Origin: Lycorma delicatula | Lineage: Eukaryota; Arthropoda; Insecta; Hemiptera; Fulgoridae | Direction: 5' to 3' | Assembly: GCF_047948215.1 (NCBI RefSeq) | Contig: NC_134456.1 | Coordinates: 9,505,001 to 9,569,000, forward strand | Length of the DNA stretch: 64,000 bases | Part shown: in pieces, positions 22,780 to 34,624 of the stretch | How the letters are laid out: each line of letters opens with the position of its first letter | Position numbering within the stretch: position 1 is the stretch's first letter | Program-made: the position numbers and the translations under genes | The notes under the pieces: model-generated | Databases searched by the model: none | What the model was told of the DNA's origin: nothing | Seen by the model: only the letters and a program-made list of their open reading frames with translations

Positions 22780-23340
22780 ATACCCGAAAATGATTTTTAG
22801 ATATTTATCTTAAGGGTATTTGGAAGCCCAAATCTTCTGAATATCTCGTTTATTATAATCTGAACTGTGAAAAATTTGTAATCATTGTTCAAATTTTATT
22901 TATCTTTCTTCACCCCTTTCAAGGTCGAATTTCGAAAAATATAGAAATCAGTTTTTAGATATTTACATTACAATTATACACGCCAAAAATTAAGCTGATA
23001 TCTTCATTTTTTACCAAAAAAAAATACCCGGGTTTAAAAAAAAATCAAAATTTATTTCAACCCTTTAAACTCGGTATTATAAAAATCAAGAAATTGGTTT
23101 TTAGATATTTGCATAAGATTACATACACTAGAAACCAAGTTGATATCTTTGCTTGTTACAGAAAAATTAAAAAAAAAAAAAAATAGTAATTCTCACTGTT
23201 ACTCTATTTTAACCCGTTAAATTCGGAATTTCAAAAAAATTCTTTCTCACTGTACACTTACACCGTAAGAAAAATATGTATACAAATTTTCATCAATTTA
23301 TTTTTGATGATTTTTTGTAGGGGTTAATGAATCTGTCAGC
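22780..23340 (+). repeat. Dispersed repeat family C, copy 1 (internally repetitive)
   Basis: It contains two to three diverged tandem units of roughly 130-170 bp. Each has a phrase like TTTAGATATTT followed by AAG(C/T)TGATATCTT and an A-rich run, then AACCC(T/G)TTAAA. The block matches the reverse complement of 43895-44290, where the same units and the closing TTCATCAATTTATTTT phrase occur. It is noncoding. Confidence 0.6.
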
Positions 23341-23358
23341 CAGTCAAGACAAATTGCT

Positions 23359-23365
<7 letters not shown>

Positions 23366-23417
<52 letters not shown>
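23366..23417. repeat. (TA)n microsatellite
   Basis: About 25 TA units with one early TG interruption. Confidence 0.95.
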
Positions 23418-23419
<2 letters not shown>

Positions 23420-23538
23420 GTATAGATCTATATGATATATGATAATATTTAGAACTCCCCATTTAGGCTCCTTAGAACCTAAGAGAAGAAGCTATATTAG
23501 GTTCCTTAGCCTAATAAGAACTTATTCAGAGCTCCTTA

Positions 23539-24361
23539 TTTTTTTCCCCCTACATTCCTGGGCCGGACATCCACTTAACTATACTCGGCCCAGGAACGTG
23601 TCCATTTGACTCTAAGGGGGCGAACCCCGCCCACCGGTTTTACACCCGGCACGGCAGGTTAGCCCGTCGGTTCCGGATCTTTTTTTTTTTTAGCGCCTGC
23701 CTCAAATTCCCCACGGAAGAGACGAGGTCCGGCTATGCCGTCCCCCACCCCCCTACAGAAAACCGGGTCTCAGTCTTTATGCCCTGCCTCAAACCGACGG
23801 TGCCAGCCCCAGAAAGCACCGAAGCGCCCCCGGGACCAACACCTCCGGCCGGGACTCGGTCTTTACACTTTCCCATATAGCCTGCCCTAGGAGTCCCACT
23901 CCATCACAGGAACCCGCATATCTGAGCATACGGGCCCTCTGGGGCAGGGCTGTCCTCCCTTCCCTACAATTGGGCTCCTATAACCCCTGGCGTCTTGAGT
24001 CTTCTTCTTTTATCCTGAGGATATTTCTTGCCAAAGTCCCAGTTTGCTTCACTGACCAATAACCACCCGACCAGCTGTTAAGTTGTTTGCTGCCATTTCG
24101 TTTCTGTACTGGGCCCATTTGCGACAATCGAAGATTGTATGTTCAACATCGTCTACTTCGTTACAGTAGATACATAAAGGCGATAACCTTTTGCCAAATC
24201 TATGCACGTAATAGCCAAATGAGCCATGTCCAGTCATTAGTTGTGTTATATAATAATCCAGATTGCCGTGTTTTCTTTCCAGCCAGACCTCCAGATCAGG
24301 GATCAATCGTCTTGTCCACACCCCGACCAATAAGACAGACCATTTGTACTTATATTTAGTA
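23539..24361 (-). mobile_element. R1-clade LINE, 5' truncated, with GC-rich 3' UTR
   Basis: Minus-strand insertion. It comprises the end of ORF2, a 3' untranslated region of about 510 bases with much higher GC than the surroundings, and a short A tail (poly-T on the plus strand at 23539-23545). The flanking 7-mer CTCCTTA at 23532-23538 and 24362-24368 is a likely target-site duplication. The flanks on both sides carry more copies of CTCCTTA (see findings). The composition contrast marks it as an insertion independently of the protein match. Confidence 0.8.
24049..24361 (-). pseudogene. R1-clade ORF2 C-terminus with CCHC knuckle
   Basis: An open frame of about 104 codons without its own methionine. 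It reads WTRRLIPDLEVWLERKHGN, YYITQLMTGHGSFGYYVHRF and then the knuckle CIYCNEVDDVEHTIFDC (C-x2-C-x7-H-x4-C), ending RVVIGQ, stop at 24049-24051. This is the diagnostic C-terminal region of R1-type reverse transcriptases: RW or W-RRLI-D, TGHG-F, then CCHC. It is cut off at the 5' side by truncation at about 24361. No internal stop occurs in the preserved part. The plus-strand open frame across it is a shadow. Confidence 0.88.
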
Positions 24362-24544
24362 CTCCTTAGTAGTAGGAGTAGGAATAAATACTCCTTACAG
24401 TATTAATATATTACTATTTATAATCTCCTTAAGACTAAGAAGTTCTATATTTAGAACTCATATATATTATATTGCTATAATATATATTTCCTATATACTG
24501 TTAATTTACTTCTAATAAGATAAGCTTATACATAGAGAGAGTGT

Positions 24545-25110
24545 CACGCGAGATATTGTCCAATCTTAAGCGACTGATTTAGGACATCAAAATAAACCAA
24601 AAAGTTCATGTGGACAAATGCCCATACCTCTTCATTTTCCCTCTATCCACCATTTTGTGTGTTTTTTTTTTTTAATAAAGAATTATAAGAACTAATAATA
24701 ATAAATTTTTTTTTGCTAATATAGCGAAGAAAGTGAAAATAAGTTCAAAATTGCCAGACTGTTTAATTTTTAAACTTAAACAATCAACTTAAAACAATTT
24801 CAAACATTTCAGAATCTTCAAAGGTAAAAATCTAAAAAAGAATTCTTTAAATAAACCTTATTTTATAGAAAATGTTACTGAGGGTACATGTATACGAAAT
24901 TTCATAGAAATATTTCAGTTCATTCTCAAGATATAAATTTCTGTTAAAAAAAAAAAAAAAACTGACGGACTGTGGTAAAATTAAGCGAGATATGAGTTTT
25001 GTCCACATAGTAAAAGTATAAAAAATAAACGTTTGGTTTCCTTTGATATTCTGAATCAGTGTCTTAAGTCTAACCAACACCTCCCCGGGCATTCTGTATA
25101 TTTAAAACAT
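24545..25110. repeat. Inverted pair of repeat family D
   Basis: The left half begins GTGTC near 24549 with GACTGATTTAGGACATCAAA, then AAACCAAA and ATGTGGACAAA. The right half, read on the minus strand from 25107, gives the corresponding GAGGTGTTGG, CACTGATTCAGAATATCAAA, AAACCAAACG and ATGTGGACAAAACTC. The two halves point outward to inward and nearly meet, so this is a unit of about 560 bp with long, diverged terminal inverted repeats. It is noncoding. A similar pair lies at 38985-40044. Confidence 0.6.
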
Positions 25111-25333
25111 CAAACACAAAAGAAATCGGTTTACATAAAAAAAATAAAACTTAAGCAAGAACTTACTACAAATTAACATGAACTATAACCATAAAACTAG
25201 CAACAAGATGAAAAAAAATTTATATATTTTTCCATTTTTATTTATTTATTATTTTCAAAAAAAGTAGTTAACTGTTTGAGATTAATATCTCAAGGTTATA
25301 AATTTCATTACATTTGCTTATGTATAAGAGACG

Positions 25334-25334
<1 letters not shown>

Positions 25335-25374
<40 letters not shown>
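25335..25374. repeat. (TA)n microsatellite
   Basis: Uninterrupted TA run of about 19 units. Confidence 0.95.
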
Positions 25375-25377
<3 letters not shown>

Positions 25378-25869
25378 AACTGCTGCTCACTCGAATATAA
25401 GGTAATAATATTACTAAAAACAATATAAACAAACGTATTATTTAGTTGTAAAATAGACAAAATATTTACATAACAAATATTTTTTAAAAATATAATTTTT
25501 TTCTTCATTTCATACATTAATAGTCATTTATTCAAGTTAAACGTTTACTTTTTATGTTTTTATTTAAAATATTACTTGCATGCATATTTACAACAAAAGC
25601 TGGTAACAACAGTGCTAAATATTTACGGCATTAATTTAATTTAAATGTTTTCCAGCTGGTAAAGTAAATGCAGAATTATCCTTATTTTTTTACATATGTT
25701 GTAAAAATTTATAATATTTTCACGTAGACAAAAATACAAAAAGAAGATACAAAAATCATTTGTTAATTATTTAAATTTCGATTTATTTTTTTGAAATTGG
25801 CGTCAAATAAAATATATTTACCTATAAACAGTTTATTAGTCCTTTAAGTCGAAATTAAAAAAACAAAAA

Positions 25870-27335
25870 TTAATGAATTATTGTTAATAGAACTGGATGG
25901 TAGCTGTAATATATGTGTCCGTTACATAAGAAAAATTTCAAGACGATGTGACAAAGCTATAGAAGTATTTCAATTGCTGTCATTGAGTTGTAAAATAATG
26001 TCGGGAATGCTACTGAATAGATATGAACTACAAACAGAAAAAAAAATTGAAGAGTATCATGAAGGCTTTCAAAAGGACGATTATGTCCAGAACAAATACA
26101 AAGTTTGAAATCGATTCTAAAATATTACGTATCAGAAACAAACAAACCTATCCATGTTGATGAAACATCTTTCATAAACTTTCAGAAAGCTTATAATTCT
26201 GTGGTCAGAGAGAGATTCAAAACTTTGAACCTCATTAAACTCACTCTCACAACAAACAATCTCAGAAGTTAATTTTGGGAGAAATAAGCGAACCTTTCCT
26301 AGTCACATCAAGGATGAGACAAGATAAAGCTTCTTTCATCGATCCTATTCAACTTGATTTTAGACAAAATAATGAAAACCTTTTGGCACATGAATCATAC
26401 GGATGCCAAGATCGGAGCAAATAAACAAAACGGCAAAATAAAAACGCCTAGCCTTTGCTGGCGACTAGCTCTTTTAGTTGAATCAAAGTAAGACAGTAAC
26501 ACAAATAGAAGAGTTAACAGCAATAGCCCAAGAAACAGACCTGCAGGTAGCCTTTATCAAGAAGGAATTTATGACGAACATGAAATCGTTCACACAAAAA
26601 GACAATAGGGATTAAATACGGAAAGATAAATGTCACCGACCGCTTTTAGTACCAAGGAAAGGTAAGTAGGAGAGGAATAGACAAAGTTTCAATTGATAAT
26701 ACAATATTAAAAATGGAGAAGCTTATCGCCCAAGATATCTACAATAAAAAAAATCTCTTCAAGATCACAAAATAAAAATATTATACAATTCTAGTCAGAC
26801 AAGTAATCCTGCATGCATTGAAACATTATATACCAAACCGACCTCGAAAAATTGCTCAAGATCGAAAAAAGCTTACTAAGGAGTAAACCTTTGGAATCCA
26901 TCGTCCGAAGGTAACAGAGGAACAACAAGACCTAATAAAATCAAGAACTCCTAGAAACAGCGATAAGGAAAAAAATGTTAAATTTCTTGCGGAGTATATT
27001 CAGGATGGACCCGAAAAGTTTAAATAAATAAACGTCTTCGATGAGCTGTGGTACGTGAAAAGCAAATCGAATTATCTGAACCGATGGAAGAAGAAATCCA
27101 AAAGAAAAGGCTTGAGAGAAGATTGTTGCGGTAATGATAACTTAGAGGAAATATTTTCAATATAAAAATTCTTGTGGCAAAAAAAAGGACAGGAAGAAAA
27201 TGGATAGATGAGCAAAAACGAAGATTTGCCGAAAAAATGAGAAAAACACGGAAAAAGGGTAAAAAAGCTTGAAAGATGTGATGATATTTGAGTGGTCCTA
27301 AGTTGGTATTTTCTCATAAAAAAAATAATATATTT
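25870..27335 (+). mobile_element. Second RTE-like LINE, heavily decayed reverse transcriptase
   Basis: Across shifting plus-strand frames the reverse transcriptase motifs appear in order. SLSCKIMSGMLLNRYELQTEK is at about 25974-26036. HEGFQKDD corresponds to the Q-GF motif. SFINFQKAYNSV (26168-26203) is motif A, with both aspartates replaced. VTSRMRQDKA (26303-26332) is motif B. A FADD-like motif C at 26453-26466 now reads FAGD. Then come IGIKYGKINVTDRF and KVSIDNTILKMEKLIAQDIY. The C-terminal part is only partly readable, ending near a short A run at 27316. Many stops and frameshifts are present. The sequence is clearly distinct from LINE-Y and older. The 75-residue frame at 25881-26108 is its only longer open piece. 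Confidence 0.8.
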
Positions 27336-30300
27336 TTTTACTGTATTATAAAAAAAAACGCAATAATAATTGGAAACCTAATACTTTATAAAAAATAAGA
27401 AAATGAATAAATCGAAATGACCTAAAGATACTGTGCGACATTAAGGATGATTTAAAACCCACTTAGGAATTTAGGAATGCAGATTATGTTATTAAAATAA
27501 GTTTTGCAACTAATTTTTTTGAATACTTGGGTAAAGACATTTTAAACATTATTATGATATTAAACTGTATAACATTACGCCTTAATTGCAATACTAAGCA
27601 AGGGTAATGACAAGAAAAGAAAATTGTTCAAACCATCTATGTTCCACAAAATATTCCACTTAATTTACCTGGTAGAAACTTATAGAGACGATCACAGGAA
27701 CATTTTTAAAAAAATTCTTCTTTTTTAAGGAAAAACACAAATTTAAGTGAATGGTATTTTCGTGTTCCGCATTCCTCAAGCGTAAAGAAAATTCATTTTC
27801 ACCCTAATCCTTCCCCCTGTGCGACCAATAGTAATACCGTACCTTCCTAAGAAAAGTCGATAAAAAATATATTAACAGAAAAAATAAAAATGTTATTAAA
27901 TTTATTATTATTTAAAAAAAGTGATCAAAATGACAAATAAAAGGTAATAATAGATTTTTTCTCCTTGACCATCATATATCAAAGTTCAAACAGAACAATG
28001 AACCTCTAATAACAAACATAAAAATGTCTGTTTTATTTATTCCTTTTAAATTGCGTTTATATACGATTACCTTAAACTTTTTTATTTTTATTTGTTTCTT
28101 TTTATTTTTTTCTTATGAGTGTTTGCTAATCAACAAAACTGATGGTCGTTGTTATAGACATCACCAGCATCAATCATTCGTTAATTATTTGTATGTATGC
28201 ATACATTTTGAATTCGTTACGAGTTACGAAAGAAAAGGCTGCTTATCTTTGAAGAGATGTCTACCCTATGGACGACTTGATGTAAAAATTTAACCGGTTA
28301 ATTAAACCTTGTTGATTTAAAGAATCCCGGCCACTCAACTTAAAGAAAACTCCGTTCTTCACCTTTCGTGTACTTGTGGTTAGAGTAGTTTAAACGAACT
28401 GTATAGCGTGCATTAAAAATGAATAATGAGTAAAAATGAGTTTTTATGTCTTACAATTTAAAAAAAAATGAATGTGCTGATAAAATTCAACCAAAAATTC
28501 TGCGATTTGGCCATTTGTAAAATAGAATTTTTTCTTTTGTTTTTTACTAAAATCTTTTGTTCTTTTTTAATACTTTAACAGTATTATTTTGATACGAATG
28601 CGCTTTCATAATTTTAATTAACAACGAGATGGTGGGCGTTATAAACGAAAGAAAAATTTCTAGTAAAACGAGCTGGAATCTTGACCGTCTGTTAGGACAG
28701 AATAAATAAATCATTTATTTTGATCACGTCAAGAATGAGTAAATATAATACTTCTTATTAGATAAGGTGAAGGAACTTTTTGCCTGGATAGATCATAGGA
28801 AACCGCGGTATAACCTTGAACAGAGCAGCATCACAAAATACATAATTCATTATAAAATGAAAGATAAATGTAATTAAATTTGCATTAATTAATTAACATA
28901 TAAACATGTAAAATAATTTAAAGGTAAATACGTAAAGATACTAAACAAATAAAAAGCTGACAACAAAGTTGATGTACTTTCTTGGCACCGGTTATTTATT
29001 CTTATATAGTGGAAAAATAATCGTACATGAAAGAAGTTTAAAAAATTTAAAACAATCGATATTTTTAAACTTTAATCGGCTCCTTCATCTCAATATTGTC
29101 CCTAAATTATTTTTTGGGCCACTTGCCATTACATGCTTAGGAAGAAGTAAAAAAGATTTGGTTAAAAAATATGCAATAAATAAAAATACAGCTTTTTCGA
29201 GAAGGGGAAAAAATGTTTGTTTTAAATGGTAAGATAAGCATGTACACATACACGGAACTTAATATAAAATGGGATTATGTTTAAGAAATCTTGAGAAAAT
29301 TGACCCCAAAGTAACTATCCACCCTACCCCCTGGAGATATTGATCCTAAACCTTTACAAACAAATTGTCCCATATACACGAATCTATATGCCAAAATTTT
29401 TCATAATCGGTTCATCGAATCAAGTTTGTACACTCCAACACGAGTACATATACGAACATTAACCTTACATTTTTTTGTTTGTTTGGGATCTCTGGATCGT
29501 AAAACATCAAGAAATGCAAAAAACCTCATACCACTTTTTTGAGTAATTTTCTATTTGCAGCACAGCTCTAGAGCTATGAATTAATATACTTTAATTGTAA
29601 GTAAAAACAATTAATTACAAAACAATTCAGAATTTAAAAGGCAATATTGAAAATTATTCTGGCACATATTTTTATACAAGTTAGACTAAATTCAGGATTT
29701 AAAAAAAATTCTAATAAACATTGTGTAAAAATTAAACAACAAAAAAATATTGTTTCTGTAAAAGAAAATCTTTTAAATCATTTTTTTTTAAAATTAATTG
29801 GAAAGTTTCTTTAAATGTTTTGGCAATTTAATAAAAATTGTAATAGAAGTAATAATAAGGTCTTTTCTTGTAAACTAAAGTATTGTGTTGAGTTATACGA
29901 ATACTGTTCCGTTTTGAGTTTGGTAGACATTAATATTATTTTTTTTAAAAATAAGTAATTATTCTTATAAAAAAAATGCACATGCATAAATATAAGGGCG
30001 TATATAAATTAATGTTTACGATTTTATAAATATCGGTTTACAGGATTCATACTTATGGACGACAAATAATGTTCTAATCATATTACTATTGAAATATATA
30101 TATATGTAATTTATATATTAATATTGCAAATATTTACAAACTAAGATAAAATAAATATGTAATTTGATATTCATAAAATTATTTTAAAAAACCACAAAAA
30201 GTTGTTTTGTTACACGGTACCTAGTTTCATTACCTTAAATTTTGTTTTTACAACCTCAGGTAGATACTGTGCACCGACAAAGGTTTGTGGTTTTTTAAAT

Positions 30301-31204
30301 AATTTTACGAATATAAAATTACGTATTTAACTTCTTTTGTAGAAAATGATCTGATATTCCATTAGTTGTATCTTGGAAACTCGTTGTGAATGTTAGAGAT
30401 GTACTTTACAGGAATATATAATAATAAATATTTAGTAATAACAACAAACTTAGTATTTTATAAAGGCGTTTCAAAGAAAAAAAAATACTGTTTGATTTTG
30501 TTGGAAACGAAATAAATTTGTTCATTTCAAAAGGAGTTACTTAATAAAACATCTAGTAATTTTGGTTTGTAGGTTTTATCGTTATTATAAATAGGAATTC
30601 TATCCACGCGATTAAGAATGTTACGTCTACCTGAGAAGCATAATGAAGGTGGTTTTATCCTATATAAAATTAAATGAATACAATCGATGTAATAAATAAG
30701 TTTTTGAACCGCTAAAGTAGAATTTTCTATCCCTTTTAAATACAATCGATTGACGTAACCGTGAAATACTGTTACATTATAACGCTTTTGTTTTTCTGTG
30801 GATTACTTTTAAGCGACAGTACACTATATTTATATATTAGTAAGAATTTCCAAAAGTTATAATGGACATTTTGTTTTTGTTCACAAACTTTTATCTACAT
30901 TGATGAAAAATAAAATTATCAAACTACGGCTCTGTACTTTGATGCGACTATAAACAAAAAATGAAGAAAGAGATGAAACCATCTTCGCAACAGTATTAGT
31001 AAAACACGTAGTTTAATTCAAAAAATAATTTCCACATTCTGAGGGAACAGCTATACTTTTTTTAAAAGACCCAGTATTAAATCCAACCTTTAGATATATT
31101 AAAAAACTTACCGTACAAATAAGTCATGTTCTTTAATACGTATGCATAATATTTTTAACTTTATTTTTTTTGGGTTAATCGTTTCATTAGATTACCCTTT
31201 GTTA
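27336..31204. other. Long AT-rich spacer, no gene seen
   Basis: About 3.9 kb without a recognisable domain. An 89-codon frame (28024-28293) is T-rich and reads as a hydrophobic stretch followed by unrelated residues, and I do not accept it as a gene. A patch at 29270-29470 has repeat-like texture. A 31-base phrase at 28950-28980 recurs with few changes at 33992-34022 (AAAAAGCTGACAACA core). Confidence 0.5.
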
Positions 31205-31411
31205 GGTATCCATACTTTTATACGAATGTGAATACTATATCGTGGATACCGGTGTTCTTTAGTGGTTGGATTTCAATTAACCACACATCTTAGGAACGGT
31301 CGACCTGAGACTGTACAAGACCGCACTTCATTTACACATTGATACATATCATCCTCATTCAACCTCTGAAGTAATACCTTACGGTGGTTCCGGGGGCTAA
31401 ATAGAAAAAGA
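31205..31411 (+). repeat. SINE-2, head-truncated copy
   Basis: The body phrase GTGGATACCGGTGTTCTTT, then AATTAACCACACATCT and GACTGTACAAGAC, runs to the family's 3' tail CTCTGAAGTAATACC, ACGGTGGTTCCGGGGGCTAA and an A-rich end. The tRNA-like head and box A/B region are missing, and homology begins near GAATACTATATCGTGG. Compare 50309-50597 and 61664-63250. Confidence 0.75.
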
Positions 31412-31578
31412 AGGAATCCAACAGATGTTCCGTGAGAGAAAACAAAATTGATGGATATCAAATAAAATAATTCCCATGTCGATTAAATAAATAGAGAAAA
31501 GATATAAATATCTTTTCTCTGAGTTAAGATAAATATCTTAACTGTGCGAAAACATTTTTTTTTACATAATTTATTAAA

Positions 31579-33186
31579 GGTAAAGTCGATAGATGGGTGG
31601 AATATATTGAAGAGTTATACGGAGGAAATGAATTAGAAAATGGTTTTATAGAGGAAGAAGAGGAAGTTGAGGAGGATGAAATGGGAGAAACAATACTGAG
31701 ATCTGAATTTAAGAGAGCATTAAAAGATTTAAATGGCAGAAAGGCTCCTGGAAGAGACGGAATACCTGTAGAATTACTGCGCAGTGCAGGTGAGGAAGCG
31801 ATTGATAGATTATACAAACTGGTGTGTAATATTTATGAAAAAGGGGAATTTCCATCAGACTTCAAAAAAAGTGTTATAGTTATGATACCAAAGAAAGCAG
31901 GGGCAGATAAATGTGAAGAATATAGAACAATTAGTTTAACTAGTCATGCATCAAAAATCTTAACTAGAATTTTATACAGAAGAATTGAGAGGAGAGTGGA
32001 AGAAGTGTTAGGAGAAGACCAATTTGGTTTCAGAAAAAGTATAGGGACAAGGGAAGCAATTTTAGGCCTCAGATTAATAGTAGAAGGAAGATTAAAGAAA
32101 AACAAACCAACATACTTGGCGTTTATAGACCTAGAAAAGGCTTTCGATAACGTAGATTGGAATATAATGTTCAGCGTTTTAAAAAAATTAGGGTTCAAAT
32201 ACAGAGATAGAAGAACAATTGCTAACATGTACAGGAACCAAACAGCAACAATAACAATTGAAGAACATAAGAAAGAAGCCCTAATAAGAAAGGGAGTCCG
32301 ACAAGGATGTTCCCTATCTCTGTTACTTTTTAATCTTTACACGGAACTAGCAGTTAATGATGTGAAAGAACAATTTAGATTCGGAGTAACAGTACAAGGT
32401 GAAAAGATAAAGATGCTACGATTTGCTGATGATATAGTAATTCTAGCCGAGAGTAAAAACGATTTAGAAGAAACAATGAACGGCATAGATGAAGTCCTAC
32501 GCAAGAACTATCGCATGAAAATAAATAAGAACAAAACAAAAGTAATGAAATGTAGTAGAAATAACAAAGATGGACCACTGAATGTGAAAATAGGAGGAGA
32601 AAAGATTATGGAGGTAGAAGAATTTTGTTATTTGGGAAGTAAAATTACTAAAGATGGACGAAGCAGGAGCGATATAAAATGCCGAATAGCACAAGCTAAA
32701 CGAGCCTTCAGTAAGAAATATAATTTGTTTACATCAAAAATTAATTTAAATGTCAGGAAAAGATTTTTGAAACTGTATGTTTGGAGTGTCGCTTTATATG
32801 GAAGTGAAACTTGGACAATCGGAATATCTGAGAAGAAAAGAATAGAAGCTTTTGAAATGCGGTGCTATAGGAGAATGTTATAAATCAGATGGGTGGATAA
32901 AGTGACAAATGAAAAGATGTTGCGGCAAATAGATGAAGAAAGAAGCATTTGGAAAAATATAGTTAAAAGAAGAGACAGACTTATAGGCCACATACTAAGG
33001 CATCCTGGAATAGTCGCTTTAATATTGGAAGGACAGGTAGAAGGGAAAAATTGTGTAGGCAGGCCACGTTTGGAGTATGTAAAACAAATTGTTGGGGATG
33101 TAGGATGTAGAGGGTATACTGAAATGAAACGACTAGCACTAGATAGGGAATCTTGGAGAGCTGCATCAAACCAGTCAAATGACTGA
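31579..33186 (+). pseudogene. LINE-Y reverse transcriptase with one nonsense codon
   Basis: One frame runs from the insertion edge (GKVDRWVEYIEELYGG) to the natural stop at 33184-33186, interrupted only by TAA at 32881-32883, where other copies have AAA (RRML-K-IRWVDK). Counting from the methionine at 31597: an acidic run at residues 17-30, the finger motif RKAPGRDGIPVELL at 48-61, motif A FIDLEKAFD at 176-184, motif B RQGCSL at 235-240, and motif C FADD at 276-279 (codons from 32422). The C-terminus has VALYGSETWTIG, then RLIGHILRHPGIVAL. All catalytic aspartates are present. The endonuclease is absent through truncation. Copying RNA into DNA at the nicked target is the known role. Confidence 0.9.
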
Positions 33187-33202
33187 AGACAAAAAAAAAA
33201 AA
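31580..33202 (+). mobile_element. RTE-like LINE, best preserved copy (LINE-Y copy e)
   Basis: A 5'-truncated insertion of about 1.62 kb containing the whole reverse transcriptase and C-terminal region, ending with the hairpin CAGTCAAATGACTG (33173-33186) and an A13 tail. A 7-bp duplication, ATTAAAG, at 31573-31579 and 33203-33209 flanks it. The sequence is the natural reference for the other copies in the window and differs from them by few substitutions, so the family has been active recently. Confidence 0.92.
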
Positions 33203-33209
33203 ATTAAAG

Positions 33210-34624
33210 AATTTATGCAATGGAAAAACTGCAATACTACAAACGCAATTGAAAATTGAGGTAATAATTTTTTCATTATGTTTCCTAATTTCTACTGGTT
33301 TTTTTTTTATAAATAATTTGAAAGATAGATACGAATAAGGTTTAATTATGTGGTTTTTATGATACAACTACTCAAAGACAACTTCTACTTTCATGATAAC
33401 TATAATAATTATTTATGTGTTAAGATGGTGTGCGGTACGACTAAAGAATATTTATTACACAATTAAAAACCATTCAAAATATTTTTTGAAATATTGAAAA
33501 AATCGGATTTCATGATTATTATACTTATTAAAGTGTGTCGATTACTTTAAAAACAATAAACAGAGAAAATGTCAATTCAAAACAAGCTAAGTTATACAAC
33601 GCAAGTTATAATTCTTTATACATGATTATCAATATCAGATACTGTTTTATTTAAGAGTAATTATTATTAATAATAATAATAATAATAACAAAAAAATTAC
33701 AAGCTACTTTGCAAATTTTATAAAAAAAAATCAGGGAAATAGATTTCTATAAGATTCCACCTTTTTTTCAAAGGAATAAAATTGCATAACATTTTAACAG
33801 CACACTTTAAAAAAGGATGAAAAATTTGAGAACTTTAACGAAATGGGAGAAAGTATTCTTAAATTTTTACACTACAAATATTTCTAAAAGCATAACTATT
33901 ATGGTAACTTGCTTCATCTAGGTACTCCAGATAATGTGCGGGCCTTTAATAAAACTTAAAATAATATTCAGAAATCTATTGATTGTTATAATAAAAAGCT
34001 GACAACACAGTTGTAGAACTTTCCCTTTAATAACTTAATTCAATGATTCTAACTAAGCATATCATATTTAATTCGGGCGGTTATGGCGGTACTACCGGCG
34101 ACGGCCGGCACTAACTAAAGTAATGTTATTTCACAACTTATGTAGAACAAATTTTGCATTTTGGTCGGCACTCTGGAGTAGCCGCGAAGCTTAACGCTCC
34201 AGGTAACCGAGTTCGGGACCTGGCGAGATCGCGTTACTTTTTTACACTTGAAATATTATTCATTTATTTAATTCTACTGCTTACCAGTAATATCACAACA
34301 TAACAGACGACTACAACAGCATTTTTTGTTGTACGGGTACAACAACGGTTGATAAACGTTTTTATCATCAAAATAATTATCATAACGATGCTGTAATAAT
34401 GTCGCAATAATATTCATAACGACGTTTTTACTATCATCACGTCATTATTCTGTATTTAAGAGTATAATGAGTAAAAACAAAAGTTTAGTAAAAAAAAGTT
34501 ATTTTCCATTTGACTCCTTGCTTTACAGCTACTATATCGTATATTTTATTTTAGGTTATAACTTATAAAACAGATCAAGTACCAAATACTATACAAAATT
34601 AAAAAATAAATCAATATTTTTTAA
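33210..34624. other. AT-rich spacer with (TAA)n and a GC-richer patch
   Basis: No gene. A (TAA)n run lies at about 33668-33688. A GC-rich patch at 34075-34115 and the tRNA-like segment at 34165-34232 are the only structure seen. The phrase at 33992-34022 recurs at 28950-28980. Confidence 0.5.
34165..34232 (+). repeat. tRNA-like segment (degenerate)
   Basis: It contains TAGCCGCGAAGCTTAACGC, resembling a box A, and about 12 bases further GAGTTCGGGACC, resembling a box B. The D-loop to T-loop spacing is too short for an intact tRNA, and the anticodon arm seems deleted. A decayed SINE head or tRNA pseudogene is likeliest. Confidence 0.35.

Noticed and set aside
23461..23520. TTAGG/CCTAA motifs near the R1-type insertion, suggesting telomeric repeats
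   Set aside because: Four scattered pentamers in both orientations, not a tandem array. They are better explained by the local CTCCTTAG motif cluster.
28024..28293. 89-residue frame with hydrophobic start
   Set aside because: T-rich composition explains the hydrophobic run. No domain, no splice context and no repeat partner support a gene.
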